Assembly (NCBI RefSeq): GCF_016097555.1
Contig: NC_054701.1
Location: 37,267,492 to 37,331,491, forward strand
Reading direction: 5' to 3'
DNA: 64,000 nt
Source: Gigantopelta aegis
Lineage: Eukaryota > Mollusca > Gastropoda > Neomphalida > Peltospiridae
Part shown: in pieces, positions 24,306 to 37,774 of the stretch
Layout of the letters: each line of letters starts with the position of its first letter
How positions within the stretch are numbered: position 1 is the stretch's first letter
Notes under the pieces: generated by a model
Database searches by the model: none
The model's input: only the letters and a program-made list of their open reading frames with translations
Told to the model about the DNA's origin: nothing
Position numbers and translations under genes: made by a program

Positions 24306-24652
24306 AGTGTTTTCCCTAGCTTGTTTTAGCACGGTGCAGCACCATGCCTCAATAGTCTAGCACCATCTTGCCTTAATCAGCACCATGCTGCCCTGAGATT
24401 AAATAAGCCTTTTTCACTAATTAATTCTAAAATTGCCTTTATAAAACACCCAAAAAGGTATTATTAATTAATAAAATATGCCTTTTACATCTTTTGCCAT
24501 TCATTTATTAAAGCAAGCACATAAATTACATTAATGTTTATTTCAATTAATTTTGGTGTATTTTTAATGAAAAAAAAGTGTCCCGAAAATGGTGAAAATG
24601 CCCCAAAAGTGTTTGGTCTACCATGCCTTGACAAATTTCTAGGGAAATCACT
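24306..24652. mobile_element. hAT-like MITE, about 347 bp
   Basis: The left end AGTGTTTTCCCTAG and the right end CTAGGGAAATCACT are inverted copies. TATGTGT occurs immediately outside both ends (24299-24305, 24653-24659), a possible 7-8 bp duplication, although the flank is GT-rich. A third terminus copy, AGTGATTTCCCTAGAAATTTG, lies at 24913-24933, a truncated second element. Confidence 0.65.
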
Positions 24653-24849
24653 TATGTGTGTGTGTATGTATATATGTATGTATGTATGTATGTATATATA
24701 TATATATATTGTATGTATGTATATGTATACATATACATGTATATATAGATATATATATACACACACACACACACACATGTATGTATATATTGTATGTATG
24801 TATATGTATACATATACATGTATATATAGATATATATATATACACACAC

Positions 24850-24910
<61 letters not shown>

Positions 24911-24932
24911 TTAGTGATTTCCCTAGAAATTT

Positions 24933-24970
<38 letters not shown>
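24653..24970. repeat. Complex TA/GTAT/CA microsatellite block
   Basis: GTAT, TA and CA tracts include a duplicated ~100-bp segment (GTATGTATATGTATACATAT twice). All long frames here are Tyr-Ile/Cys-Val repeats and not genes. Confidence 0.95.
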
Positions 24971-24971
<1 letters not shown>

Positions 24972-25028
24972 TGAAACAAAGGCACACACACATTTACCCT
25001 CTGCACCAAAGTAAATACTAAACACACT

Positions 25029-25046
25029 GGGGGGGGGGGGGGGGGG
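25029..25046. repeat. Poly-G run
   Basis: Eighteen consecutive G. Confidence 0.9.
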
Positions 25047-25336
25047 CGACCTATATTTTCTTACTGCAGGCCTGCTACAGACACATATGCAATTTTTTTT
25101 TTTAAATTAAAGTTTAAACGAATTTAGGCCTATATTATAATTATTATATGTGTGTAATTTAGCAGTATAAACTTTTATTTTAAAATTAAAAAATAAATAA
25201 GATGTAGTAGCTGTGGAATGGCAAAATAAATACAAGTATAGATAATATCCAGGCAACTAAGATTAAATGAAAAATAAAGACCACACAAATTTAATGATAA
25301 AGGAATATACACGGTTACTCTTTATTCAAGAAACTG

Positions 25337-25440
25337 GCCTCGGTGGCGTCGTGGCAGGCCATCGGTCTACAGGCTGGTAGGTACTGGGTTCGGATCCCAG
25401 TCGAGGCATGGGAAGGTGTAAACCACTTGCACCGATTTCC
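25337..25440 (+). mobile_element. SINE head fragment (type 1)
   Basis: GGCCTCGGTGGCGTCGTGGC with B-box-like GGGTTCGGATCCC is nearly identical to the head at 37166. It joins directly to AGGTGTAAACCACTTGCACC, so a short internal segment is deleted; the body is missing. Confidence 0.8.
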
Positions 25441-25539
25441 GCAAATAATCTACAGTACTGTTTTGTTCCCTTTGTTACGCTTTTACATACATTACATGCG
25501 TTATCGTTGTACCAGTGAAACAACGAAAGAGGAACACGA

Positions 25540-25548
25540 GAGAAAACT
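25540..25548. repeat. Target-site duplication, left copy (GAGAAAACT)
   Basis: GAGAAAACT immediately precedes the left terminus of the large foldback element and is repeated exactly after its right terminus at 41994-42002. Confidence 0.8.
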
Positions 25549-25819
25549 GGCTCTGTGAAGTTGGTTACTTATTCCTCGTTCCTCGTTCCTTATTCAATAT
25601 CGAATAAGTAACTAGAAAGTCAGTTTCACATTCGCTTTGCGCGTACTACATGTTTAAATTTATCGACTGGTAAAGTCTGTGTGAGGCCATGCTATATTGT
25701 CTCAACAAGTAAAAATTCGGAATTATTGTAATAAATCACAAATATTTTACTCCTTTTTGCCAATAAATGACCAGCAGCAACAACAACATCAACATCAACA
25801 ACAACAACTACTATTACTT

Positions 25820-25870
<51 letters not shown>
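25549..25870 (+). repeat. Left terminal inverted arm of the foldback element
   Basis: Pairs with 41715-41993 in inverted orientation, including TTCACATTCGCTTTGCGCGT and TTTATCGACTGGTAA. The inner edge is a CTA repeat, mirrored by the TAG repeat of the right arm. A following ATT repeat (about 25877-25912) is present only on the left. Confidence 0.88.
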
Positions 25871-25877
25871 ATTAATC

Positions 25878-25911
<34 letters not shown>

Positions 25912-25994
25912 AATTATTATCGTCAACGTCACCATTACGGACAATCAAAGTGACATAATAACATAGCATGTAATTTGTCACACCCCACCACCAA

Positions 25995-25998
<4 letters not shown>

Positions 25999-26076
<78 letters not shown>
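25999..26076. repeat. (CT)n microsatellite
   Basis: About 39 CT units between the left terminal arm and the satellite; absent from the right arm. Confidence 0.97.
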
Positions 26077-26078
<2 letters not shown>

Positions 26079-26099
26079 AACATGTATGAATATAATGAC

Positions 26100-29000
26100 A
26101 CATAGTTTTGCTCGGTTCATATGGGGCATAAGTGCATCAAAATACATTGTATATATGTCGTTATGCTTTCTCTACTATCTTTCGATATGGCGACAGGCCA
26201 TGGATAAACTACGTCGTTGCTATGGGTCAGACAGCATGGACCACCACCATATTGCATATAGACGATTATGCGTTTTCCTGCAATTTTCATTATGGCGACA
26301 GGCCATAGACGAACGACGTCGTGACGATGGGTTAGACGGCATGGACCACCACCCCGTTGTATTAGATATGTACTTAGAATATGTCTGAACATTTTGACAC
26401 CTAGTGTTGCCCGGTCCATGGGGTATAAGTGCACGTAAATGCATTGCATATATACGAGTATGCGTTTTTTGCCAATTTTCATTATGGCGACAGGCCATAG
26501 ACGAACGACGTCGTGACGATGGGTTAGACGGCATGGACCACCACCCCGTTGCATTAGATATGTACTTAGAATATGTCTGAACATTTTGACACCTAGCCTT
26601 GCCCGGTCCATGGGGGATGAGTGCATGTAAATGCATTGCATATATACATGATTATGCGTTTTCTGCCAATTTTCATTATGGCGACAGGCCATAGACGAAC
26701 GACGTCGTGACGATGGGTTAGACGGCATGGACCACCACCCCGTTGTATTAGATATGTACTTAGAATATGTCTGAACATTTTGACACCTAGCCTTGCCCGG
26801 TCCATGGGGTATAAGTGCATGTAAATGCATTGCATATATACGATTATGCGTTTTCTGCCAATTTTCATTATGGCGACAGGCCATAGACGAACGACGTCGT
26901 GACGATGGGTTAGACGGCATGGACCACCACCCCGTTGCATTAGATATGTACTTAGAATATGTCTGAACATTTTGACACCTAGCCTTGCCCGGTCCATGGG
27001 GTATAAGTGCATGTAAATGCATTGCATATATACGAGTATGCGTTTTCTGCCAATTTTCATTATGGCGACAGGCCATAGACGAACGACGTCGTGACGATGG
27101 GTTAGACGGCATGGACCACCACCCCGTTGCATTAGATATGTACTTAGAATATGTCTGAACATTTTGACACCTAGCCTTGCCCGGTCCATGGGGTATAAGT
27201 GCATGTAAATGCATTGCATATATACATGATTATGCGTTTTCTGCCAATTTTCATTATGGCGACAGGCCATAGACGAACGACGTCGTGACGATGGGTTAGA
27301 CGGCATGGACCACCACCCCGTTGCATTAGATATGTACTTAGAATATGTCTGAACATTTTGACACCTAGCCTTGCCCGGTCCATGGGGTATAAGTGCATGT
27401 AAATGCATTGCATATACACGACTATGCGTTTTCTGCCAATTTTCATTATGGCGACAGGCCATACACGAACGACGTCGTGACGATGGCTTAGACGGCATGG
27501 ACCACCACCCCGTTGCATTAGATATGTACTTAGAATACGTCTGAACATTTTGACACCTAGCCTTGCCCGGTCCATGGGGTATGAAGTGCATGTTAATATA
27601 TTGCATATATACATGATTATGCGTTTTCTGCCAATTTTCATTATGGCGACAGGCCATAGACGAACGACGTCGTGACGATGGCTTAGACGGCATGGACCAC
27701 CACCCCGCTGCATTAGATATGTACTTAGAATACGTCTGAACATTTTGACACCTAGCCTTGCCCGGTCCATGGGGTATATAGTGCATCAAAATATATTGCA
27801 TATATACATGATTATGCGTTTTCTGCCAATTTTCATTATGGCGACAGGCCATAGACGAACGACGTCGTGACGATGGGTTAGACGGCATGGACCACCACCC
27901 CGTTGCATTAGATATGTACTTAGAATATGTCTGAACATTTTGACACCTAGCCTTGCCCGGTCCATGGGGTATAGTGCATCAAATGCATTGCATATATACA
28001 TGATTATGCGTTTTCTGCCAATTTTCATTATGGCGACAGGCCATAGACGAACGACGTCGTGACGATGGGTTAGACGGCATGGACCACCACCCCGTTGCAT
28101 TAGATATGTACTTAGAATATGTCTGAACATTTTGACACCTAGCCTTGCCCGGTCCATGGGGTATAAGTGCATCAAATGCATTGCATATATACGAGATTAT
28201 GCGTTTTCTGCCAATTTTCATTATGGCGACAGGCCATAGACGAACGACGTCGTGACGATGGGTTAGACGGCATGGACCACCACCCCGTTGCATTAGATAT
28301 GTACTTAGAATATGTCTGAACATTTTGACACCTAGTCTTGCCCGGTCCATGGGGTATAAGTGCACGTAAATGCATTGCATATATACGAGTATGCGTTTTC
28401 TGCCAATTTTCATTATGGCGACAGGCCATAGACGAACGACGTCGTGACGATGGGTTAGACGGCATGGACCACCACCCCGTTGCATTAGATATGTACTTAG
28501 AATATGTCTGAACATTTTGACACCTAGCCTTGCCCGGTCCATGGGGTATAAGTGCATGTAAATGCATTGCATATATACGAGTATGCGTTTTCTGCCAATT
28601 TTCATTATGGCGACAGGCCATAGACGAACGACGTCGTGACGATGGGTTAGACGGCATGGACCACCACCCCGTTGCATTAGATATGTACTTAGAATATGTC
28701 TGAACATTTTGACACCTAGCCTTGCCCGGTCCATGGGGTATGAGTGCATGTAAATGCATTGCATATATACATGATTATGCGTTTTCTGCCAATTTTCATT
28801 ATGGCGACAGGCCATAGACGAACGACGTCGTGACGATGGGTTAGACGGCATGGACCACCACCCCGCTACATTAGATATGAACTTAGAATACGTCTGAACA
28901 TTTTGACACCTAGCCTTGCCCGGTCCATGGGGTATAAGTGCATCAAAATATATTGCATATACATGATTATGCGTTTTCCTTCAATTTTCATTATGGCGAC

Positions 29001-31130
29001 AGGCCATACACGAACGACGTCGTGCCGATGGCTTAGACGGCATGGACCACCACCCCAATGCATGAGATATGTGCTTAGAATGTGTCTGAACATTTTTGCA
29101 CCTAGCCTTGCCCGGTCCATGGGGTATATAAGTGTTTCAAAATATATTGCATATACATGATTATGCGTTTTCTGCCAATTTTCATTATGGCGACAGGCCA
29201 TAGACGAACGACGTCGTGACGATGGGTTAGACGGCATGGACCACCACCCCGTTGTATTAGATATGTACTTAGAATATGTCTGAACATTTTGACACCTAGC
29301 CTTGCCCGGTCCATGGGGTATAAGTGCATGTAAATGCATTGCATATATACATGATTATGCGTTTTCTGCCAATTTTCATTATGGCGACAGGCCATAGACG
29401 AACGACGTCGTGACGATGGGTTAGACGGCATGGACCACCACCCCGTTGTATTAGATATGTACTTAGAATATGTCTGAACATTTTGACACCTAGTCTTGCC
29501 CGGTCCATGGGGTATAAGTGCATGTAAATGCATTGCATATACACGACTATGCGTTTTCCTCCAATTTTCATTATGGCGACAGGCCATAGACGAACGACGT
29601 CGTGACGATGGGTTAGACGGCATGGACCACCACCCCGTTGCATTAGATATGTACTTAGAATATGTCTGAACATTTTGACACCTAGCCTTGCCCGGTCCAT
29701 GGGGTATAAGTGCATGTAAATGCATTGCATATATACATGATTATGCGTTTTCTGCCAATTTTCATTATGGCGACAGGCCATAGACGAACGACGTCGTGAC
29801 GATGGGTTAGACGGCATGGACCACCACCCCGCTACATTAGATATGAACTTAGAATACGTCTGAACATTTTGACACCTAGCCTTGCCCGGTCCATGGGGTA
29901 TGAGTGCATGTAAATGCATTGCATATATACATGATTATGCGTTTTCTGCCAATTTTCATTATGGCGACAGGCCATAGACGAACGACGTCGTGACGATGGG
30001 TTAGACGGCATGGACCACCACCCCGCTACATTAGATATGTACTTAGAATACGTCTGAACATTTTGACACCTAGCCTTGCCCGGTCCATGGGGTATAAGTG
30101 CATCAAAATATATTGCATATACACGATTATGCGTTTTCTGCCAATTTTCATTATGGCGACAGGCCATAGACGAACGACGTCGTGACGATGGGTTAGACGG
30201 CATGGACCACCACCCCGCTGCATTAGATATGTACTTAGAATGTGTCTGAACATTTTGACACCTAGCCTTGCCCGGTCCATGGGGTATAGGTGTATCAGAA
30301 TATATTGCATATACACGACTATGCGTTTTCCTCCAATTTTCATTATGGCGACAGGCCATACATGAACGACGTCGTGCCGATGGCTTAGACGGCATGGACC
30401 ACCACCCCAATGCATCAGATATGTGCTTAGAATGTGTCTGAACATGTTTGCACCTAGCCTTGCCCGGTTCATGGGGTATATAAGTGTTTCAAAATATATT
30501 GCATATACATGATTATGCGTTTTCTGCCAATTTTCATTATGGCGACAGGCCATAGACGAACGACATCATTGCTATGGGTTAGACGGCATGGACCACCACC
30601 CCGGTTCATTAGATATGTACCTCGAATGTGTCTGAACATTTTGACACCTAGCCTTGCCCGGTCCATGGGGTATATAAGTTTCAAAATATATTGCATATAC
30701 ATGATTATGCGTTTTCTGCCAATTTTCATTATGGCGACAGGCCATAGACGATCGACGTCGTGCCGATGGGTTAGACGGCATGGACCAACATCCCGCTGCA
30801 TTAGAAATGTACGTAGGACACGTGTCAAAAGTTTTACACATAGCATTGCTCGGTCTAAGGTATATAAGTGCATAAAAATACATCATTATGCTTTTTCTTC
30901 TAATTTTCAATATGGCGACGGGCCAAAGTTAAATGACGCCGTGTCCATGGGTCAGACGGCATAGACCACCACCCCACTGCATTAGAAATGTACGTAGGAT
31001 ATGTGTGAACATTATGACACGTAGCTTTGCTCGGTCCATCAAAATGCATTGCAGGTATACATGATTATGCATTTTCTTCTTCATTTTCATTATGGCTGTG
31101 GAAAAACGACGCCGTGTCCATGGATCAGTT
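26100..31130 (-). repeat. Left ~194-bp satellite array (about 26 units)
   Basis: Units of about 191-198 bp share GGCATGGACCACCACCCCG, ATTAGATATGTACTTAGAAT, GCCCGGTCCATGGGG and ATTTTCATTATGGCGACAGG, with the palindrome ACGACGTCGT in GAACGACGTCGTGACG. Units at both edges (before about 26390 and after about 30870) are diverged; the middle is homogeneous. Two unit types are visible, one with GTGACGATGGGTTAG and one with GTGCCGATGGCTTAG. Long open frames exist on the minus strand because the unit has few stops; they shift frame with unit length and look non-coding. Strand is assigned so that the right array reads plus. Confidence 0.95.
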
Positions 31131-31864
31131 ATCAATTTAGCAACTTAGTGGTGATCGTTGTACCAATGCAGCTTGAAGAATATTTATGATGGACTGGTGT
31201 GACACGCATGATGAGGAATGTCATGATGTATTTGCCATTTGATTAATTCCATATGCTATAGATGATTTCAAAAGTACTTTATAGCTGTGGAATTGTTGAG
31301 TTGGTCCTTCTGATCTACCAGAATCATCATGCATGATGAACTGATGAAATATTTGAAATGTTAACCACACACTATTTAGTGGTATTCACAGTGTACGAGA
31401 TCATTTGTCACGTGTAAAGTATTATTATTAAAATACACGATTAATGATCTATAAAGAACTATGAAAGAAATGTAGAAAAAACTAATATCTGTGTTTCTTT
31501 ATGTATTTGATATACACATTCATTCCATTGATAGAGCATTATTGGATCTCATTTTTCACAAAACTAATTTTTCACCGGCCGCATTTGTCACAGAATTCGA
31601 ACGCATTTTTCACATATTCGTGAAATATGCGTTCACTGTGTTTTTTACCATGTACCATGAAAACGCATTTTTCACTTCCTTATAAGACACCCTAAAAGGA
31701 TGACAAAATGTAGCGAAAACGCATTTTTCACATTAATCTCAATTAAAGATATATTATCATACCTTCACCTCGGCTATATTCGTGTTTATATCTAATCTAA
31801 GGTTCAAGAACGCTCTCCGTGGGACTCAAGCCAGCTGTCTAGTCTGGTGATAACATTATTGTTA
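31131..31864. other. Central foldback segment with CATTTTTCAC repeats
   Basis: CATTTTTCAC or close variants recur about five times between 31546 and 31730, mostly as GCATTTTTCAC. No gene is seen. Confidence 0.55.
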
Positions 31865-32080
31865 GTAGGTTAGAGGAAACCCGCTACCGCCACATAGGTT
31901 ACTCTTTTTTTTTCTTTTTTTTTTTTTTTTTTTTAATAGGGCGGGACGTAACCCATTCGTATCGATCCCCATCGGTGAGCCCATTGCGTTATTTGTCGTT
32001 TCGGCTAGTTCACGACGACTGGTATATCAAAGGCCGTGGAATGGGCATTCTCAATTAAAATATTTTATCCGACCTTATCA
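31865..32080. mobile_element. Chimeric SINE: antisense body joined to sense head through a T-run
   Basis: GAGGAAACCCGCTACCGCCA (antisense body) runs into a long T-rich tract, then GGGCGGGACGTAACCCATTC, ATCGATCCCCATCGGTG and AAAGGCCGTGGAATGGGC (sense head and body). The opposite polarity implies two insertions or a rearrangement. Confidence 0.6.
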
Positions 32081-32124
32081 CCAAGAAGAAAACTTTGAAA
32101 ATGAAGCAGTTTCACAACAGGTTA

Positions 32125-32325
32125 ATGAAGTTTGTTTTATTTATCGACACCACTAGAGCACATTGATTAATTAATCATCGTCTATTGGATGTCAAACATT
32201 TGGTATACCAGTCGTAGTGCACTGGCTGGAACGAGAGATAGCCCAATAAGCCCATCGACGGGGATCGATCACAGACCGACCGCGCATCAAGCGAGAGCTT
32301 TACCACTGGGCTACGTCCCACCTCC
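32125..32325 (-). mobile_element. SINE (type 2 head), internally deleted
   Basis: The antisense tail (TTTTATTTATCGACACCACT, CATCGTCTATTGGATG) joins directly to the antisense head (TACCAGTCGTAGTGCACTGG to CTTTACCACTGGGCTACGTC). The middle is missing. Confidence 0.75.
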
Positions 32326-32667
32326 AATAGGTTAACGAATGAAATCGCTGTTGTTTGATTCCTTATTTTGAATATGTTGTTCTAAGAAGACGAAAGATGC
32401 CGACATTCGGGGCTTCTTTTGTCGGTGTTTCAAAGATGATTTTTTGCTTGTTTTGTTTATTTGTTTTTGGGGGGAATTTTTAATTTTTAATTACTTGATG
32501 ACAAAGTAGTCAATTTTTCAAAGCATAAGCGCTTCACAGATGACGGAACCAATATTCGGCACCTCTTTTTATTAGTGACCCTTTGTCGGTGTATCAAAGA
32601 CTTGTCCCTTCTTGTGTGAGCTAAAACAGGATAAATATTACTATGTTAAAATAACAGAATTACAGAA

Positions 32668-32935
32668 GTTTGTCTGTTTTGTTTAACGACACCACTGGAA
32701 CACATTGATTTATTAATCATCGGCTATTGGATGTCAAACGTGGTAATTTCGACATAGTCTTAGAGAGGAAGCCCGCTACATTTTTCCATTAGTAGCAAGG
32801 GATCTTTTATATGCACTATCCCATGGCATGGTAGAAATAGCTCAATGGGCACAACGACAGGAATCGATCCCAATCCAAACGCGCAGCAAGCGAGCGCCTT
32901 ACCACTGGGCTACGTCCCCCCCCCCCCCCCCCCCA
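32668..32935 (-). mobile_element. SINE (type 2 head) ending in a C-run
   Basis: The antisense tail TTTGTTTAACGACACCACTG, body AAGGGATCTTTTATATGC and head TTACCACTGGGCTACGTCC are present. An 18-C run (32917-32934) sits at the head end. Confidence 0.8.
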
Positions 32936-33484
32936 CGAATTATAGTGCATACCATAGGCGTAGGAAGAACAGGGGAGGGGACAGGGAGATCTCTTTTCGC
33001 CCATCCCATCCACCTAGTTTTATATGTCTAAAAAGTTAAAATCATGTTAAAATTTATAATAATAATAATAATAATATAATCATAATAATCATATTTATAA
33101 TACCTAATAGAATAGGATTTCAGTGTAATCTCGTTGTACAGGGCAATAGTTTTATAGCGCATGGAAACTGACATTTTCACTGCATCAAAGAATACAGAGA
33201 AGCTGAAGTTGGTTCGATATTCAACGTTCAACATTCAATATGGCTCTAACAGAACAATATTCAACATTCAGTATTTTGTTTTTTAATTATGTGACATTCT
33301 TTAAAGTCTACGATACAAATTTAGGTGTGTGTCCTATGATAACACGATGAATCTAGGGTGGCTTAGGGATATAAGACAGTATATGGTGTGGCTCGGAAAT
33401 AAAGCACAGAGCTAAGCCTCGCCGAAATCCACAAAACACAATGATCATATAGCAAAATAATCAACATACGCACATATTATGTGA
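32936..33484. other. Non-coding, short (AAT)n run
   Basis: An AAT repeat at about 33056-33078 and a repeated TTCAACATTCA motif near 33225-33270; nothing else is recognised. Confidence 0.5.
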
Positions 33485-34475
33485 AACTAGTTCCGTGAAA
33501 CTAAACACAGAATGATTATGATATACGTAGGTGTTCACCAGTGCACATTCCAACGACATATAACAAATACAGAATGGCTCATGGACAACTTTCACAGTAA
33601 CGCTTCGTCAAAATATATGGTACACAGTGTAACTACACCACACTCGTTTACAGGCACACAATTCTGAAACTAAGCATAGAAAGTTTATGAAATTCTACAG
33701 ATCCACTCTCTAGTACAACTTCTATGGAAATGTGAAGAGTCTATGGTGGTTCCGGGCTCTACCTGAACGTGACTCCCCGTTAAAAGTCGTTTATATTCAG
33801 ATTAGACCCACAATTCTGAAACTAAACATAGAATGTTTATCATATGATAAAGAGGTGTTCAGCAGTGCCCGTTCAACCCATATATAATAAACACGTGGTG
33901 GCTCAGAGGCAATTTAAAAGGTAACGTCCCATCCATATATTATGGTACACAGTATAACTACACCACTTTGGTTTACAGGCACACAGATATGAAACTAAAC
34001 ATTTAAAGTTTATGAAATTCTACAGATCCATCATCTACTGCATGTGCTATGGAACGTGATATCCCGTTAAAGGTCGACATTTGGAGATCAGCTGAATATT
34101 CAGATTGGACCCACAATTCTGAAACTAAACATAGAATGTTTATTATATGATAGAGATGTGTTCAGTAGTGCACATTCAACCGACATATAACAAACACAGG
34201 GTGGCTCAGGGGCAAGTTCCCATGTAACGCCCCATCTATGTATATGGTACTCAGTTTAAAATCAATGTACCCACAATTCTGAAACTGAACATATAATGTT
34301 TATAATATTAGAAACACGTGTTCAGTAGTGCACATCCAACCCATAAATATCAAACACAGAGTGGCTAAGGAGCAACTTCCCACTTAACGCCCCATCCATA
34401 TAGGTACACAGTATAAAATCAATTAAACCAAAATTCTGAAAGTAAACATAGAATGTTTAGCATACTGTGTTTACA
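33485..34475. repeat. Tandem repeat, ~310-bp units with ~155-bp short versions
   Basis: Copies of CAATTCTGAAACTAAACATA, ...AATGTTTAT and the following TGTTCAGTAGTGCACATTCA, AACACAGGGTGGCTCA, AACGCCCCATC recur near 33490, 33815, 34120, 34275 and 34432. The longer units contain an additional TTTATGAAATTCTACAGATCC block. Confidence 0.75.
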
Positions 34476-35650
34476 CGCATGCATCAAGCATACACTACAT
34501 ACGTTAATCATATACTATAAACATACACTACATACATACATATATACCACGTACAAGTATACACTAAGTATATGAGTACAAGTATACACTAAGTATATGA
34601 AGAAAACATGTATACAGTATGCTGTACGTACATCAAGTAAACACTATGCAAATACGGGACACATTACGTGTATAAGATATACATGAAATACACATAGCAC
34701 ACATTACGCACATGAATAAAGGTTATATCGCATGTATTACGTTTTCACTAAGTAGGTCCAGTGTGCACAACTTAAATGAAGGATAACCTATGGACACATA
34801 ATGTACTGTACTTACATTAAGTATACACTATGTATATCAAATATTCACTAAGAACACCAAGTATATACACTACGTACGCAATGTATACCTGAAGTGCGTA
34901 GTTCAAAAATAGTGTTAAATTACTGTACTTACTGTATATCTTGAGTACGTATTACATATGGCATGTAGCTAATGTTCAGCTCTTGTTTAGTGTATACTGT
35001 ATATTGATAATGTATATATTGTACGTTAGTAATTTGTACTTGATATACGTAGTGTATACATGGCGTGTTTAGTGTGCATTTGATATACGAAGTGTATAAT
35101 TAATTTCAATACATTATGTGCATTTGATATATATGCAGTGTCTACATAATTTACGCTGCGTATGCTTTGTCTAAAACATATTTTCGACCCTGCCATGTGC
35201 AGAGATACGATTTTGATCACGGAATACGGTTTTGTCAAATTATTTAGTATGTCTACAATTTATGTACGTACAGTCGAATGGAACACAGAAATAGACAGAG
35301 GATAAGAACCAAACAAAGGAAGACAGAAAAAGACAGGAAGAGAGAGAGTCAGAAACAAAACGAGAAGACAAAGCGATAGATAGACAGACAGACAGACAAA
35401 CAGACAAAAAAACAGACAGACATACATACTAGCAGATTGGGGATAATATTCGTTTACATATTTTGGTGGAGAGTACTTAAAAAGAAGAATAATCTCCTAT
35501 TTTAATATGGGATGTTTTTGGTGTTTTTTGTGGGGGGTTTTGCTGTCAATTTTCCAGAAGAAATATTTATTCTCTCAAATTAAAAAAACCCTCGTCATAA
35601 CATCACTAATTACGTCAGTATATTATGTTGCAATGAATTATTATCAATAC
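34476..35650. other. Low-complexity TACACTA/GTATA-rich DNA
   Basis: Short variants of TACACTACATAC and CACTAAGTATATGA are scattered through 34480-35200. A purine-rich GACAGA/AGACAG tract lies at 35280-35425. No gene is seen. Confidence 0.55.
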
Positions 35651-35920
35651 AGGAAGGAAGGAAATGTTTTATTTAACGACGCACTCAACACATTTATTAT
35701 TTACGGTTATATGGCGTCGGACATATGGTTAAGGACCACAAGGATATTGAGAGGAACCCGTTGTCGCCACTTCGTGGGCTATTCTTTTCGATTAGCAGCA
35801 AGGGATCTTTTATATGCACCATCCCATAGACAGGATAGCACATATCACGGCCTTTGATGTACCAGTCGTGGTGCACTGGATGGAGCGAGAAATAGCCCAA
35901 TAAGCCCACTGATGCATCAA
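35651..35920 (-). mobile_element. SINE (type 2), nearly full length
   Basis: Starts with the GGAAGGAAGGAAATG tail complement, includes GTTTTATTTAACGACGCACT, GCAGCAAGGGATCTTTTATA and GCACATATCACGGCCTTTG, and ends in the head complement ATAGCCCAATAAGCCCACTG. Confidence 0.85.
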
Positions 35921-35980
35921 TAAAGGTAACAACCAAATATTAATATTTATCTATGTATGTATCTATCTATCTATGTAGGG

Positions 35981-36305
35981 GCGGGGGGTAGCTCAGTGTT
36001 ACAGCGCTCGCCTAATGCGCGATCGATCTAGGATCGATTCTCGTCGGTGGGCCCATTGGGCTATTTCTCCTTCCTGCCAGTGCTCCACGACTGGTGCAAC
36101 AAAGGCCGTGGTATGTACTATCCTGTCCATGGGATGGTTCATATAAAAGATCCCTTGCTGCTAATCGAAAAGAGTAGCCCATGAAGTGGCGACAGTGGGT
36201 TTCCTCTCTCAATATCTGTGTGTGGTCCTTAACCATATGTCCGACGCCATATAACCGTAAATAAAATGTGTTGAGTGCGTTGTTAACTAAAACATTTCCT
36301 TCCTT
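35981..36305 (+). mobile_element. SINE (type 2), best-preserved copy
   Basis: The tRNA-like head has GGTAGCTCAGTGTTACAGCG (A-box region) and AGGATCGATTCTCG (B-box-like). The body GGTATGTACTATCCTGTCCA, ATAAAAGATCCCTTGCTGC, GAAGTGGCGACAGTGGG follows, then the tail AAATAAAATGTGTTGAGTGC with TTCCTTCC. Confidence 0.9.
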
Positions 36306-36361
<56 letters not shown>

Positions 36362-36450
36362 TTGTGTCTGTGTAGACCTATGTGTGTCTGTGACTGTCTC
36401 TAACTGTGTCTGTCTGTCTGTCTCCCCCCCCCCCCCCCCCCCCCCCCCGT
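36306..36450. repeat. (CT)n and poly-C block
   Basis: CT repeat at about 36308-36356 and a C-run at about 36423-36448, directly in front of another SINE. Confidence 0.95.
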
Positions 36451-36712
36451 CTCTGGGAGCGGGATTTAGCTCAGTCGAACTACCTCAGTGGATCCAGTCA
36501 ACTGATTTTTTTCTTCTCGTTCTTGCAACACAAATGTGCTTTCTTATCTGTGGGAGAGTGCATATAAAAGATCCCTTGCTGTGTTAGGAAAAATGTAGCG
36601 GATTTCCTCTCATGACTACGTGTCAGAATTACCGAATGTTTCACATCCAATAGCCGATGATTAACTAATCATTGTGCTCTAATAGTGTCGTTAAACAAAA
36701 CAAACTAAACTG
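36451..36712 (+). mobile_element. SINE copy with damaged head
   Basis: GGGAGCGGGATTTAGCTCAG begins the head; part of the head is replaced by a T-rich segment. Body ATAAAAGATCCCTTGCTG, TGTAGCGGATTTCCTCTC and tail ACATCCAATAGCCGATGATT, TCGTTAAACAAAACAAAC are present. Confidence 0.8.
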
Positions 36713-36809
36713 TGTGTGTACATGCGTGCGCGCGCGTGTGTAGATATCTCTCTTAGTCTCTATCTCTATGTCTGAGACTGTCTATTTCTGTCTCTCCACC
36801 ACACCCCAC

Positions 36810-37610
<801 letters not shown>

Positions 37611-37774
37611 TAAATAATTGGCGATGTAAAATGGTGTATGTCACTATTACTGTTTTATCCTTTTCAATGAACTTTTTTTGTTGACAATACCACTGAAAAC
37701 GTGCTGACAATGAATGACATCATTGTAATATATAATATACTGGACGGTGCATAGCTATAGCTTCCAGGTTACAT

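Noticed and set aside
24485..25025. Tyr-Ile/Cys-Val-rich ORFs of 107-140 codons
   Set aside because: Pure translation of TA/GT/CA microsatellites.
26100..31130. CRISPR-like array
   Set aside because: Units of ~194 bp are tandem without unique spacers, in animal DNA; this is a satellite.
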